A stretch of 24,788 nucleotides of DNA from an uncultured Eubacteriales bacterium (GTDB lineage: Bacteria > Bacillota > Clostridia > Christensenellales > Borkfalkiaceae): the NCBI GenBank assembly GCA_905210545.1, contig CAJLXC010000020.1, forward strand, positions 1 to 24,788. Reading direction: 5' to 3'. This document shows, one piece after another, positions 1 to 6,984 of the stretch (its first letter is position 1; each line of letters begins with the position of its first letter). Below the pieces are notes generated by a model. That model did no database searches. It was not told the origin of the DNA and worked only from the letters and a program-made list of their open reading frames with translations. Both the position numbers and the translations under genes were made by a program.

Positions 1-86
1 TCCGAGTCCGTCCCTATTCCCCCGCGCCCCCGTTACCCTGAAAACTCCTCAAAAACCCCCGCCCCCTTATTCTTTAAGGGGGAATT
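1..86 (-). repeat. Dispersed repeat R1, copy a (edge of window)
   Basis: This GC-rich stretch is the reverse complement of 10197-10284. The two copies differ at roughly eight positions including one indel over about 85 bases, and both keep the central block CCCTGAAAACTCCTC and the block TTATTCTTTAAGGGGGAAT. The end contains a hairpin, CCCCCTTA (62-69) with TAAGGGGG (75-82) around a TTCTT loop, followed by AA and a run of T, so on the plus strand it could act as an intrinsic terminator for a gene left of the window. The copy starts at base 1 and may be cut by the window edge. It is non-coding; I cannot name the family. Confidence 0.85.
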
Positions 87-93
87 TTTTTTG

Positions 94-134
94 CTGTCAT
101 TGCGGACGACGTTGACGGACACCGCATATTGTCA
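94..134 (-). repeat. Short dispersed repeat R2, copy a
   Basis: On the minus strand this reads GTCCGTCAA..GTCCGCAATGACA, matching the end of the repeat near 8780-8806 (GTCCGTCAAAGGCGTCCGCAATGACA with small differences). It lies immediately next to R1 copy a, just as R2 units lie next to R1 copy b near 10.2 kb, so the two repeat types travel together. No coding function. Confidence 0.7.
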
Positions 135-195
135 TTTTTTATAAAGCTCTTTTGTTTGCCGATTAAAAGCGCGCAAGGACATACGAAAAAAACTA

Positions 196-204
196 TGGTA
201 TAAA
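196..204 (+). promoter_or_regulatory. Extended -10 promoter for the small ORF
   Basis: TGGTATAAA fits an extended -10 element (TGn plus TATAAT-like hexamer). No good -35 hexamer is seen 17 bases upstream. The inferred start near 211 would leave a leader of about 45 bases containing the AAAGGAG ribosome site of the 38-codon ORF. Confidence 0.45.
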
Positions 205-256
205 AATCGGTTCTTTCAGCGATAATAAAGATATAACCATTAAAGGAGCGCGCGAA

Positions 257-373
257 ATGTCCAAAAAAAAGAAAAACAAAGTAAAAAAACTGACTGAAGA
301 AGAGTACGGTCAATATCTTATGGCTTTAAAAGACGAAGTTCCGCCAAAGCCGATAAGAGATTTGCAGGAATAA
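257..373 (+). CDS. Small basic/acidic protein, 38 residues, unknown
   Basis: An ATG at 257 follows AAAGGAG (242-248) with an 8-base spacer and opens 38 codons to a TAA at 371-373. The protein starts MSKKKKNKVKKL, a lysine-rich head, and continues with an acidic/proline-containing tail (EEEYGQYLMALKDEVPPKP). There is no signal peptide or membrane segment. The candidate extended -10 promoter upstream and an intrinsic terminator 15 bases after the stop make it a self-contained transcription unit, which is the best evidence that it is real. I do not recognise a characterised family. The lysine head could bind RNA or DNA, but that is a guess. Confidence 0.6.
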   Translation: MSKKKKNKVKKLTEEEYGQYLMALKDEVPPKPIRDLQE

Positions 374-387
374 CGGCGGGGCATTCC

Positions 388-420
388 AAAAGGGGAACAA
401 GCGATTTGTTTCCTTTTTTT
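388..420 (+). terminator. Intrinsic terminator after the small ORF
   Basis: AAGGGGAACAA (390-400) pairs with TTGTTTCCTT (406-415), allowing two G-T wobbles, around loop GCGAT, followed by a run of T to 420. It separates the small ORF from the GNAT-like gene, whose own promoter starts at 422. Confidence 0.7.
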
Positions 421-421
421 A

Positions 422-450
422 TTGCAAATTATTTCGATTTATGATAAAAT
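422..450 (+). promoter_or_regulatory. Sigma-A promoter of the GNAT-like gene
   Basis: TTGCAA (422-427) and TAAAAT (445-450) are separated by 17 bases. The expected start is near 457-458, giving a leader of about 27 bases that carries AAAGAGGAAA as ribosome site before the ATG at 484. Confidence 0.65.
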
Positions 451-483
451 AAACGATGAAAAAGCAAAAGAAAGAGGAAATGC

Positions 484-1623
484 ATGTTAGAAATAAGAGA
501 GATTTCAAACAAAAAACAGCTCAGGCTTTTTGCGAAATATCCGATACGACTGTATAAAGGTTGTCCTTATTACGTTCCGTCGCTTAGAAGCGATGAAATG
601 AATACGTTTAACCCCAAAAAGAATTTTAACATAAAAAACAATCCCGTAAAAGGTTTTTTGTGTTATAAAGACGGTAAACTGGTCGGCAGAATTGCGGGGC
701 TTGTGAGCAAAGAAGAAAATTCCAAGTCCGAAGAAAAGTTCGTCAGATTTTCGCGTTTCGAGTGCGTGGACGACGAAGAAGTGTTTAAGGCTCTGCTCGG
801 CGCGGTGGAAAAATTCGGTAAGGAAAACGGTGCGGAAATAATTCACGGACCTTGGGGTTTTAACGATACCGACAGAGAAGGAATGCTTACTTACGGTTTT
901 AACGAAAGAAGCACTTACGCCACAAATTATTACTATCCGTATTTTCACAAGAGAATGGAAGAACTCGGCTTTACAGGCGAGTCCAAATGGGTAGAACGCC
1001 GTTTCGTTATTCCCGAAAAACCTTACGACAGGATAACCGAACTTGCCGAAAGGCTTAAACGCAAGCTTAAATTAAAAGACATTGCGGACGAGATGAGCGT
1101 TAAAGATATAGCAAAATTTTACGGCGATAAATGGTTTGACACGTTAAACGAAGCTTACGGCGGTCTTGACGGGTACGTGCCTATCGCGGGCAACGCTAAA
1201 ACCAACGTGCTTAAACAATTTGCAACGATTATAAATCCGAGATATTTAAGCGTGCTTATCGACGAAAACGACGACGTGGCAGCATTCGGGGTGGTTTTGC
1301 CGTCTATATGTAAGCCGCTCATAAAGCACAAGGGCAAGCTTTTTCCCACGGGGTTTATCAGCGTGTTAAGGAGCATTAAAAAGCCCAGAGAACTCGAAAT
1401 GGCTCTTATCGGAATAAAAAAGGAATATAAAAATTCCGGAGTGAATGCCGTTGTTATCTCAAAAATAATGAATAACGTTGTTAATGATAAAATAGAAAAT
1501 ATCGAAAGCAACCCTATGCTCGAAACAAACTTCGATATTCTGCAGCAATGGAAATTCGCGGAATACGAAGTGATAAAAAAACGTCAGACTTACAGAAAAG
1601 ATATAGGCAGCCTTATCGTCTGA
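484..1623 (+). CDS. GNAT-fold N-acetyltransferase-like protein
   Basis: A 379-residue soluble protein. The N-terminus (EIREISNKKQLRLFAKYP, then LYKGCPYYVPSL) and the middle (GPWGFNDTDREGMLTYGF) resemble a widespread family of GNAT-like proteins in Firmicutes and Bacteroidetes with no assigned substrate. Sequence data show no membrane segment or signal peptide. The family is sometimes labelled GTP cyclohydrolase in databases, but no motif here supports that. It is monocistronic: its own promoter lies at 422-450 and a strong hairpin follows at 1650. The start at 484 is chosen for the AAAGAGG ribosome site a few bases upstream. An acyl-CoA-dependent activity is possible from the fold but the acceptor is unknown. 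Confidence 0.8.
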   Translation: MLEIREISNKKQLRLFAKYPIRLYKGCPYYVPSLRSDEMNTFNPKKNFNIKNNPVKGFLCYKDGKLVGRIAGLVSKEENSKSEEKFVRFSRFECVDDEEVFKALLGAVEKFGKENGAEIIHGPWGFNDTDREGMLTYGFNERSTYATNYYYPYFHKRMEELGFTGESKWVERRFVIPEKPYDRITELAERLKRKLKLKDIADEMSVKDIAKFYGDKWFDTLNEAYGGLDGYVPIAGNAKTNVLKQFATIINPRYLSVLIDENDDVAAFGVVLPSICKPLIKHKGKLFPTGFISVLRSIKKPRELEMALIGIKKEYKNSGVNAVVISKIMNNVVNDKIENIESNPMLETNFDILQQWKFAEYEVIKKRQTYRKDIGSLIV

Positions 1624-1649
1624 TTACTCGAAACGAAAAATAATAACCG

Positions 1650-1688
1650 CCCCGCCCGTCTGTTTTTTGCAGACGGGCGGGGGTTTTT
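1650..1688 (+). terminator. Strong, probably bidirectional terminator
   Basis: CCCCGCCCGTCTG (1650-1662) pairs perfectly over 13 bases with CAGACGGGCGGGG (1670-1682), loop TTTTTTG, followed by GTTTTTA. It lies between the convergent GNAT-like gene and the minus-strand heptose operon. The minus-strand side is T-rich further on, so it may stop both. Confidence 0.85.
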
Positions 1689-1708
1689 ATAAAAATTTTT
1701 TATGTTTT

Positions 1709-2551
1709 TTATTCTGCCAGCGCGGCAATAAATTCCTGCTCTTCCGGCACGGCGATTATACCGTTTATATCGCTGTAAACTATGGTTTCCGATTCCACGC
1801 AGCAAAGCTCGCCCAAAAACGCTATCGATATGGTGTAATTGCTTGTGTAACTTAAAGAAACGGGCTCGTAATTGTCTTTTATCACAAGCGTTATCACGGT
1901 GTTTTCGGTGAATACGGGATAGTTTTTAAGCCCGCCGAAATCTTTCATTTGTTTATATAAAAGCGCGTTGCTTTTTTCTTTATCAAGCTCCGCCGTAAAC
2001 GTATAAAGACCGTTTTCTTCGCCCGAATATTCCGCTTTGACAATCGTTTCCTGATTGTATACGTGGTTAGAAAGCAGCTTGTCGGGCGTTACGCCGTAAA
2101 TTTCCGCATACGCGTCTTTGTCTGTTTTGATTATTTCTTTTCCGTTTTTACGATAGGCGATTTTGCCGTCTTTATAATAAGCTTCGTGCAGAACGTCCAC
2201 GAACATAGACGAAGAGTTCGAAACGACGAAAAATTCGTTTTCGGTTTTTATCGTCCGACCGGTTACGTTCTGCGTATAGTTGAATATAGAACCCTTGCTC
2301 GCGACGGTCGTTCCCACGGTTTCCGATTTATAAGATTCGGCTTCTTTCAGCTTGCCTATGGCGGCAAAAATCGCGTTTTCCGGCGCGGCTTTGTCGGGCG
2401 ACTCCTTGATTCCGGTGATAACGGTGTCTTTGCCGGGCGTCGGCGGGGGAACTTCCGTTCCGCAGTCCGCAAGAAACGTTAAAGAAACGGTTGCTATAAT
2501 AACAGCCGCTATCGCAAGAACAACTGCGACGACGCGTTTTTTCTTTTTCAA
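1709..2551 (-). CDS. Exported or lipid-anchored protein of unknown function
   Basis: 280 residues. The start is a TTG at 2551-2549, chosen because AAAGGAG lies 7 bases upstream; there is no ATG that fits as well. The N-terminus is a classic signal: MKKKKR, then a long hydrophobic stretch (about residues 7-27) ending LTFLADC with Cys30. That resembles a lipobox, but Asp at -1 is unusual for signal peptidase II, so an uncleaved membrane anchor is an alternative. After a Pro/Thr linker (about 33-45) the rest is predicted extracellular, beta-rich and rich in Tyr/Thr/Ser, superficially like lipoprotein carriers or substrate-binding lipoproteins, but I see no decisive motif. It begins 38 bases after gmhA and is likely the last gene of the heptose operon, hinting at an envelope role. 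Confidence 0.75.
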   Translation of the reverse strand: MKKKKRVVAVVLAIAAVIIATVSLTFLADCGTEVPPPTPGKDTVITGIKESPDKAAPENAIFAAIGKLKEAESYKSETVGTTVASKGSIFNYTQNVTGRTIKTENEFFVVSNSSSMFVDVLHEAYYKDGKIAYRKNGKEIIKTDKDAYAEIYGVTPDKLLSNHVYNQETIVKAEYSGEENGLYTFTAELDKEKSNALLYKQMKDFGGLKNYPVFTENTVITLVIKDNYEPVSLSYTSNYTISIAFLGELCCVESETIVYSDINGIIAVPEEQEFIAALAE

Positions 2552-2589
2552 TGGCTTTCTCCTTTGTTAAGCGTTGGGTAAAAACGGCG

Positions 2590-3231
2590 TTATTCGTCGA
2601 ATAGCTCCGATTCCGTCGCGTGGCACAGCAGATGATATATGGGAAGATGCATTTCCTGAACGAGATAGGTTTTCTTTTCGGGAACGTTAAGAAGAACGTC
2701 TGCGTATTCTTTAAGCGTTCCGCCGTTTTCTCCCGTAAAAGCGATAACGCTCATTCCCGCGGCTTTTGCCGCGACTGCGGCGTAAACCGCGTTTGAGGAA
2801 TTGCCGCTCGTGGAGAAAACGATAAGCGCGTCGCCGCGTTTGCCTATGGAATTGACGAGCTGCGCGAACAAAAAATCCGGGTTGCAATCGTTTGCAAACG
2901 CCGTTGCCGTGGCAGAGAAAGAAACGAGCGGAATGCAGCAGATTCCCTGCTGAAGATTGTCCGCGATTTCTTTTCCGAATTCTCCGTATTTTAAAAGAGC
3001 GGTTTTTCTTTCGGGCGAAAGGGGGCGTTCGTACTCGAAGCCTTTGAGCAGTTCTCCCGCGAGATGCTCGCAGTCGGCGGCGCTGCCGCCGTTGCCGCAT
3101 AAAAGGATTTTTCCGTTCTTTGCGCAATCCGTCATCAGCAATACCGCCGATATTATCGCGTCTTTTAAATAAGCCGCGTGCGGATATTTTGTTATAAAAT
3201 CGTTTATATATTCCCAAGTTTCGGTTTTCAT
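2590..3231 (-). CDS. gmhA: D-sedoheptulose 7-phosphate isomerase (GmhA-like)
   Basis: 213 residues, single SIS domain. It would convert sedoheptulose 7-phosphate to D-glycero-D-manno-heptose 7-phosphate, the first step of NDP-heptose synthesis in the cytoplasm. The family motif CGNGGSAADCEHLAGEL spans residues 45-61. Candidate metal/catalytic residues are His56, Glu60, Gln192 and His200 (VQEMHLPIYH), the same spacing as in the E. coli enzyme, and FSTSGNSSN near 139-147 is the sugar-phosphate loop. The start ATG overlaps the stop of the upstream fused gene by ATGA and has GGGAG seven bases before it. Part of a tightly packed minus-strand operon with the kinase, guanylyltransferase and phosphatase of the same pathway, which settles its role over other SIS proteins. 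Confidence 0.9.
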   Translation of the reverse strand: MKTETWEYINDFITKYPHAAYLKDAIISAVLLMTDCAKNGKILLCGNGGSAADCEHLAGELLKGFEYERPLSPERKTALLKYGEFGKEIADNLQQGICCIPLVSFSATATAFANDCNPDFLFAQLVNSIGKRGDALIVFSTSGNSSNAVYAAVAAKAAGMSVIAFTGENGGTLKEYADVLLNVPEKKTYLVQEMHLPIYHLLCHATESELFDE

Positions 3232-4532
3232 CGGTTATCTCCCAACACGGCTTTTACCGCTTCCGCAAGGTTATTCGTTACGCGGGTTTTCTCGCTGATC
3301 GAGGGTTCTGCCGCGCTTTCCGCGCCGGTAGTTACCTTAATGCAAGTTATGCCCGCGTTCAGCGCGGTTTGTTCGTCTACGCGCGAGTCGCCTATCATAT
3401 AACACTCCGATAAATCGAGATTGAAATCCTTCTCCGCCTTTTTCAGAAGCCCCGTTGCGGGTTTTCTGCAATCGCAGACTTTTTTAAGACGTTTCACTTC
3501 GCCCTTAAAACCCGAATGCGGGTGATGGGGGCAATAGTATACGCCGTCTATAAACGCGCCGTTTTTGCCGAGCAGCGTTTCTATTTTTTCAAAACATTCG
3601 TCAACCTGTTTTCTCGTGGCTTCTCCGCGTGCTATAACGGGTTGATTAGATACGATCACGGCGAGATAGTCGCTGTCGTTCACGAGCTTTATCGCTTCTG
3701 AAACGTGCGGCAGAAGCTCTATGTCCGCGGCGGTTTTTATAAAACCTTTATATACGTTTATCGTGCCGTCGCGGTCTAAAAATATCGCTTTTTGTTTGTT
3801 TTTAAGATTGCGCTTTGCGGGTTTTCCCGAAAGAATTTCTTTTTCCGTTTTGAGAAATCTGTCGGGCGTTCCCACGTCTTTTACGTATTCGGTGCTTTTA
3901 TAGGCGTAAACCCTTTCTCCGCGCGCGATTAAAGCTGCTATAAAATCGTGTTCCATATTGACTTTTTCGGGTTTATCGAAAAAAGAAAGCGCGGCGGGGC
4001 TGATAATGAAAAATCCCGCGTTTACGTTGTTTTTATAATAAAAATCTCTTTCCGCGTTTTTAAGGCTTATGCCGGTAATGCGGTTATAACGGTCGGTTAA
4101 AATCACGTCGCTGTCGTAGGGGTGCGCGTTCGGGTGGGTAAAAAGCGTCGCCGCCGCCCGCTTTCTTTTATGATAGGCGAGCATTCTCTTTATATCCACG
4201 TCGAAAACCGTGTCGCCCGAACACACGACGAAATCGTCTTTTACTTTGTTTTTGAGATAAAATAGCGCGCCGCCCGATCCCAAAGGAATTTCTTCCGTAA
4301 CGTAATCGACTTTAACGCCCCAGCGAGAACCGTCTTTCACGTAATTTTTTATTACTTCCGCGAGATGCCCTACTGAAATCGTTATTTCGTCCACGCCGTT
4401 TTGCTTTAAAGAAATTATCGCGCGTTCGAGAACGGGAACGCCCGCAATTTCCGCCATGGGTTTGGGGATTAAATCTCCCGTTACTTCTTTAAGTCGCGTG
4501 CCTTTGCCGCCCGCCGTTAAAAATGCTCTCAT
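3228..4532 (-). CDS. Fused heptose-1-P guanylyltransferase / heptose bisphosphate phosphatase (HddC-GmhB)
   Basis: 434 residues with two enzymes. Residues 1-235 are a sugar-phosphate nucleotidyltransferase: FLTAGGKGTRLKEVT near 4-18, PKPMAEIAGVPVLE, SGDTVFDVD near 105-113 for metal/nucleotide, NAGFFI and VGTPDRF. Residues about 247-405 are a HAD phosphatase of the GmhB type: FLDRDGTIN with Asp253 and Asp255, SNQPVI near 295-300, a zinc loop CPHHPH (334-339) with CDC (353-355), and IGDSRVDEQTA near 380-389. Established chemistry for the pathway: GmhB removes the 7-phosphate of the 1,7-bisphosphate and HddC makes GDP-heptose. Here non-consecutive steps (phosphatase then transferase) are joined with the transferase first. 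The gene starts 1 base after hddA stops and overlaps gmhA by 4, so translation is probably coupled. Confidence 0.88.
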   Translation of the reverse strand: MRAFLTAGGKGTRLKEVTGDLIPKPMAEIAGVPVLERAIISLKQNGVDEITISVGHLAEVIKNYVKDGSRWGVKVDYVTEEIPLGSGGALFYLKNKVKDDFVVCSGDTVFDVDIKRMLAYHKRKRAAATLFTHPNAHPYDSDVILTDRYNRITGISLKNAERDFYYKNNVNAGFFIISPAALSFFDKPEKVNMEHDFIAALIARGERVYAYKSTEYVKDVGTPDRFLKTEKEILSGKPAKRNLKNKQKAIFLDRDGTINVYKGFIKTAADIELLPHVSEAIKLVNDSDYLAVIVSNQPVIARGEATRKQVDECFEKIETLLGKNGAFIDGVYYCPHHPHSGFKGEVKRLKKVCDCRKPATGLLKKAEKDFNLDLSECYMIGDSRVDEQTALNAGITCIKVTTGAESAAEPSISEKTRVTNNLAEAVKAVLGDNR

Positions 4533-4533
4533 A

Positions 4534-5592
4534 TCAATCGTTTATTATCCAGCTTTGCGCGCCGTTTTTGGAAAAACTGACGGGATAGGTTTTGCCCGAC
4601 AGCATTGCCGTTTCGTTAATCAGTCTTTGTCTGTTGACGGGATTGCAGTAGATAAGCAAAAAACCGCCGCCGCCCGCGCCCGAAACCTTTACGGCTTCCG
4701 CTCCGTGCGACAACGCGAAGTTTATCGTTTTTTCCAGCTCTGCGTTCGTTACTATATCCGAAGTGCGCTTTTTCTGTTCCCAGCCGCGCCGCAAGCTTTC
4801 CGCAAAAGCGGACATATCTCCCGTGAAAACGTAATCCTTCATATCGTAAGCGGCTTCTTTAAGCGCAAGCATCGCCTGCAGGGTTTTGCTTTCGCTGTTT
4901 TTTGCGCCGCGTATCTGTTTGTCTATTATGTTTTTCGTCAGTTCCAGCTGAACCTTGGCGGAACTCCTGCTGTAACCGCCGTAGTATAATAAAAGCGAAG
5001 ATTCGAGTTCGTTTATGCGGCTTTTTTCTAATCGCAATGCGTTTACCACGACCGAGCCGTTCTTTTTGAATTCTATAAAATTGAAACCGCCGAACGCCGC
5101 CGCGTATTGATCTTGTTTGCCGCCCGCGAGTTTAAGGTCGTTTCTTTCTACGTCGTAGGCGAGAGAGGCGGTCTGATATGCGTCGAGATTAAGTCCGAGC
5201 CAGCGGTTGAAAGCTTCTAATATAGCCACCACCATGGTAGAAGACGTGCCGAGTCCCGAGCCTACGGGCGCGTCGTTCGCCGTGCTCATTTCAAACGACA
5301 GCGGCTTTCCTCCGTTGAACTCCCGTACCACGCGGTTATAAACGCCGCGGTGAAGTATGAGATTGTTGCCTGCTATCGGCAACTCGCTTACGGAATCGGT
5401 AAAAAGGTCGTGTCCGTTGTCGTAAGAACTGATTTTGATTTTTCCGTCGTTTTTGGGGATTATGGTACAATAAGCGTACATATTCACGGTGGCGTTAAGC
5501 ACCGCGCCGCCGAATTTGTCGGAAAACTGCGCGAGATCCGTTCCGCCGCCAGCAAGCCCTATTCTTAAGGGTGCTTTGCTCCGTATAATCAT
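4534..5592 (-). CDS. hddA: D-glycero-alpha-D-manno-heptose 7-phosphate kinase (HddA-like)
   Basis: 352 residues, GHMP kinase fold, cytoplasmic. The N-terminal substrate motif APLRIGLAGGGTDL spans residues 7-20, the phosphate-binding motif DAPVGSGLGTSS is at 107-118, and the third motif VSGAGGGGFLLIY is near the C-terminus. APLRIGLAGGGTDL is characteristic of the HddA/FGGY-unrelated heptose kinase group rather than galactokinase. It would phosphorylate C1 of heptose 7-phosphate to the alpha-1,7-bisphosphate, committing the route to GDP- rather than ADP-heptose. The start has AAGGAG eight bases upstream and overlaps the glycosyltransferase stop by ATGA. Confidence 0.9.
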   Translation of the reverse strand: MIIRSKAPLRIGLAGGGTDLAQFSDKFGGAVLNATVNMYAYCTIIPKNDGKIKISSYDNGHDLFTDSVSELPIAGNNLILHRGVYNRVVREFNGGKPLSFEMSTANDAPVGSGLGTSSTMVVAILEAFNRWLGLNLDAYQTASLAYDVERNDLKLAGGKQDQYAAAFGGFNFIEFKKNGSVVVNALRLEKSRINELESSLLLYYGGYSRSSAKVQLELTKNIIDKQIRGAKNSESKTLQAMLALKEAAYDMKDYVFTGDMSAFAESLRRGWEQKKRTSDIVTNAELEKTINFALSHGAEAVKVSGAGGGGFLLIYCNPVNRQRLINETAMLSGKTYPVSFSKNGAQSWIIND

Positions 5593-6785
5593 TTTTCTTT
5601 CTCCTTGTTTTCGGCTTTTTCGCGTTTCTTTTCTTCCGCGATTTCGGTCACGCGTTTTAAAAACTCGTCCGCGCAGGTCGCCCAGCTGACGTATTGCGTT
5701 TCCGCCGCGGCTTTGCCCGCCGCCCGCAACGCTTCTCTGTCCGAAGCGGCTTTAAGAATCTTTTCCGCAAAAGCCGTTTCGTCGTTTTCGGATAAAAACC
5801 CGTCTTTGCCGTCCGTTATGCCGTATCCGGCGCAGGAATCTTTTATAAAAAGCCCCGGCGTTTCGAACGCCGCGCCTTCTACCTTTACAAGTCCGAAATT
5901 GTCGTAAAGGGAAGGGAACAGCAGCAAATCCGCGCGCGAGAACAGCAAGGGAAACTGCTCTCTCGGTAAAAATCCCGTAAAAATAACTTCTTTTTCGTTA
6001 AAGCCGAGCTTTGCGGAAAGCTTTTTAAGCTTTTTCATCTCCGCGCCCTTGCCCACGATATAAAACCGGAAGGACAAGCCGCGTTCTTTTACTTGTTTAA
6101 GACTTTTTAATATAAAGTCTATTCTTTTTAATTTCATCACCCGTCCTACGTAGATAAAGACGAGTTCGTTTTTTTCTATGCCGAAAACGCTTTCGGCTTG
6201 TTCGCGGTTTTCTTCCACGCGGTCGCATCGGGGAAAGTCCGTTCCGAAAGGGAGATAGCTCACTTTTCCTTTATACCCGGTAAAGCGTAGCTGTTTTTCC
6301 ACGAGCGGGGAACAGACGAACACTTCGTCGAATTTATTATAGCGTCTTCCGAGCGAGTCGTTCATAAGCTTTGCGATAAAAGGAATTTTCACCAGGTCGC
6401 GGAATATCGAGTACATATTAGAGTGAAAGGTCGCAACCGCCGGCACGTTTTTCTTCGCCGCGAGCTTAAGCGCGTATTTCGCCATATTAAAAGGCGAATG
6501 TACGTGGATTATATCGAAGTCTTTTTCTTTAAAAAGCTTGTTGATTCTTTTATCCTTCGAGGGAAAGCCGTAATAATCGTTTAAAATCGGTATATGCAGA
6601 CTTTTGCATCTGTTTATTTCGTAAGGCTGATCGTCAACGTAATCCTTGCGATTTTTGGGAACCAACACCGTCAGATCGGTTTTGTCATTAAGGTTAAGAC
6701 AATAGTTGTGCATACAATTGACGACGCCGTCCACGTCCGGCAGATACACGTCCATCGCTTCGAGAAGTTTAAGTTTTTCACTCAT
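5589..6785 (-). CDS. Family 4 (GT-B) glycosyltransferase
   Basis: 398 residues. The C-terminal half has the GT-B nucleotide-sugar domain: FIYVGRVMKLKRIDFILKSL near 211-230, GKGAEMKKL, VIFTGFLPREQFPLLFSRAD and LLLFPSLYDNFGLVKVEGAAFE. The usual EX7E pair is present as D-x7-E (YDNFGLVKVE), an acceptable but less common variant. No signal peptide or membrane segment; the tail is a lysine/glutamate-rich stretch (EEKKREKAENKEKEK) that may lie on the membrane. First gene of the heptose operon, with CGGAG eight bases before the ATG. From its neighbours it probably transfers heptose, or another sugar of the same surface glycan, to a lipid or glycan acceptor; the donor is not provable from sequence. 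Confidence 0.85.
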   Translation of the reverse strand: MSEKLKLLEAMDVYLPDVDGVVNCMHNYCLNLNDKTDLTVLVPKNRKDYVDDQPYEINRCKSLHIPILNDYYGFPSKDKRINKLFKEKDFDIIHVHSPFNMAKYALKLAAKKNVPAVATFHSNMYSIFRDLVKIPFIAKLMNDSLGRRYNKFDEVFVCSPLVEKQLRFTGYKGKVSYLPFGTDFPRCDRVEENREQAESVFGIEKNELVFIYVGRVMKLKRIDFILKSLKQVKERGLSFRFYIVGKGAEMKKLKKLSAKLGFNEKEVIFTGFLPREQFPLLFSRADLLLFPSLYDNFGLVKVEGAAFETPGLFIKDSCAGYGITDGKDGFLSENDETAFAEKILKAASDREALRAAGKAAAETQYVSWATCADEFLKRVTEIAEEKKREKAENKEKEK

Positions 6786-6948
6786 GGTTTTTTCTCCGAA
6801 GATTTCTTACGCGATATATTTTATCACAATCCCGCGCAAAAAAAAAGTAAAAACGCTTATTTTGTTATTATTCGGTCGCGGCACGGACGGGTTAGTCCGG
6901 CGGATTGCCGCAAGCGACAGATTTTTTGAATTTTTGTGTTAAATGGTA
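6786..6948. other. Divergent intergenic region, heptose operon / pepP
   Basis: About 160 bases. On the minus strand a -10-like TAAAAT lies about 45 bases before the glycosyltransferase start but no convincing -35 is present. A short GC hairpin, CGGAC (6884-6888) with GTCCG (6895-6899), is followed by GGATTGCCGCAAGCGACAG, which may be a decayed R2 repeat. Nothing else recognised. Confidence 0.4.
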
Positions 6949-6977
6949 TTGACTTATGCTCGGTTTTTTGATAAAAT
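6949..6977 (+). promoter_or_regulatory. Strong sigma-A promoter giving a leaderless pepP mRNA
   Basis: TTGACT (6949-6954), 17-base spacer, TAAAAT (6972-6977). Seven bases separate the -10 from the ATG at 6985, so the transcript is expected to start at or one base before the AUG. No ribosome site exists between. An ATG at 6943 in the same frame lies upstream of the promoter and so cannot be the start from this promoter. Confidence 0.75.
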
Positions 6978-6984
6978 ATGTAAG

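Noticed and set aside
74..313. Minus-strand ORF of 79 codons
   Set aside because: Phe-rich translation of AT-rich repeat and promoter sequence, antisense to the small ORF; no ribosome site.
4456..4989. Plus-strand ORF of 177 codons
   Set aside because: Antisense to hddA, which has clear GHMP kinase motifs and coupled neighbours.
2590..5592. ADP-heptose (HldE-type) pathway
   Set aside because: No HldE or HldD; the kinase and transferase match HddA and HddC, so the alpha/GDP branch is indicated.
6943..6984. Upstream ATG as the start of the M24 peptidase
   Set aside because: The -35 and -10 elements lie downstream of it; the first 14 residues are translated promoter sequence.
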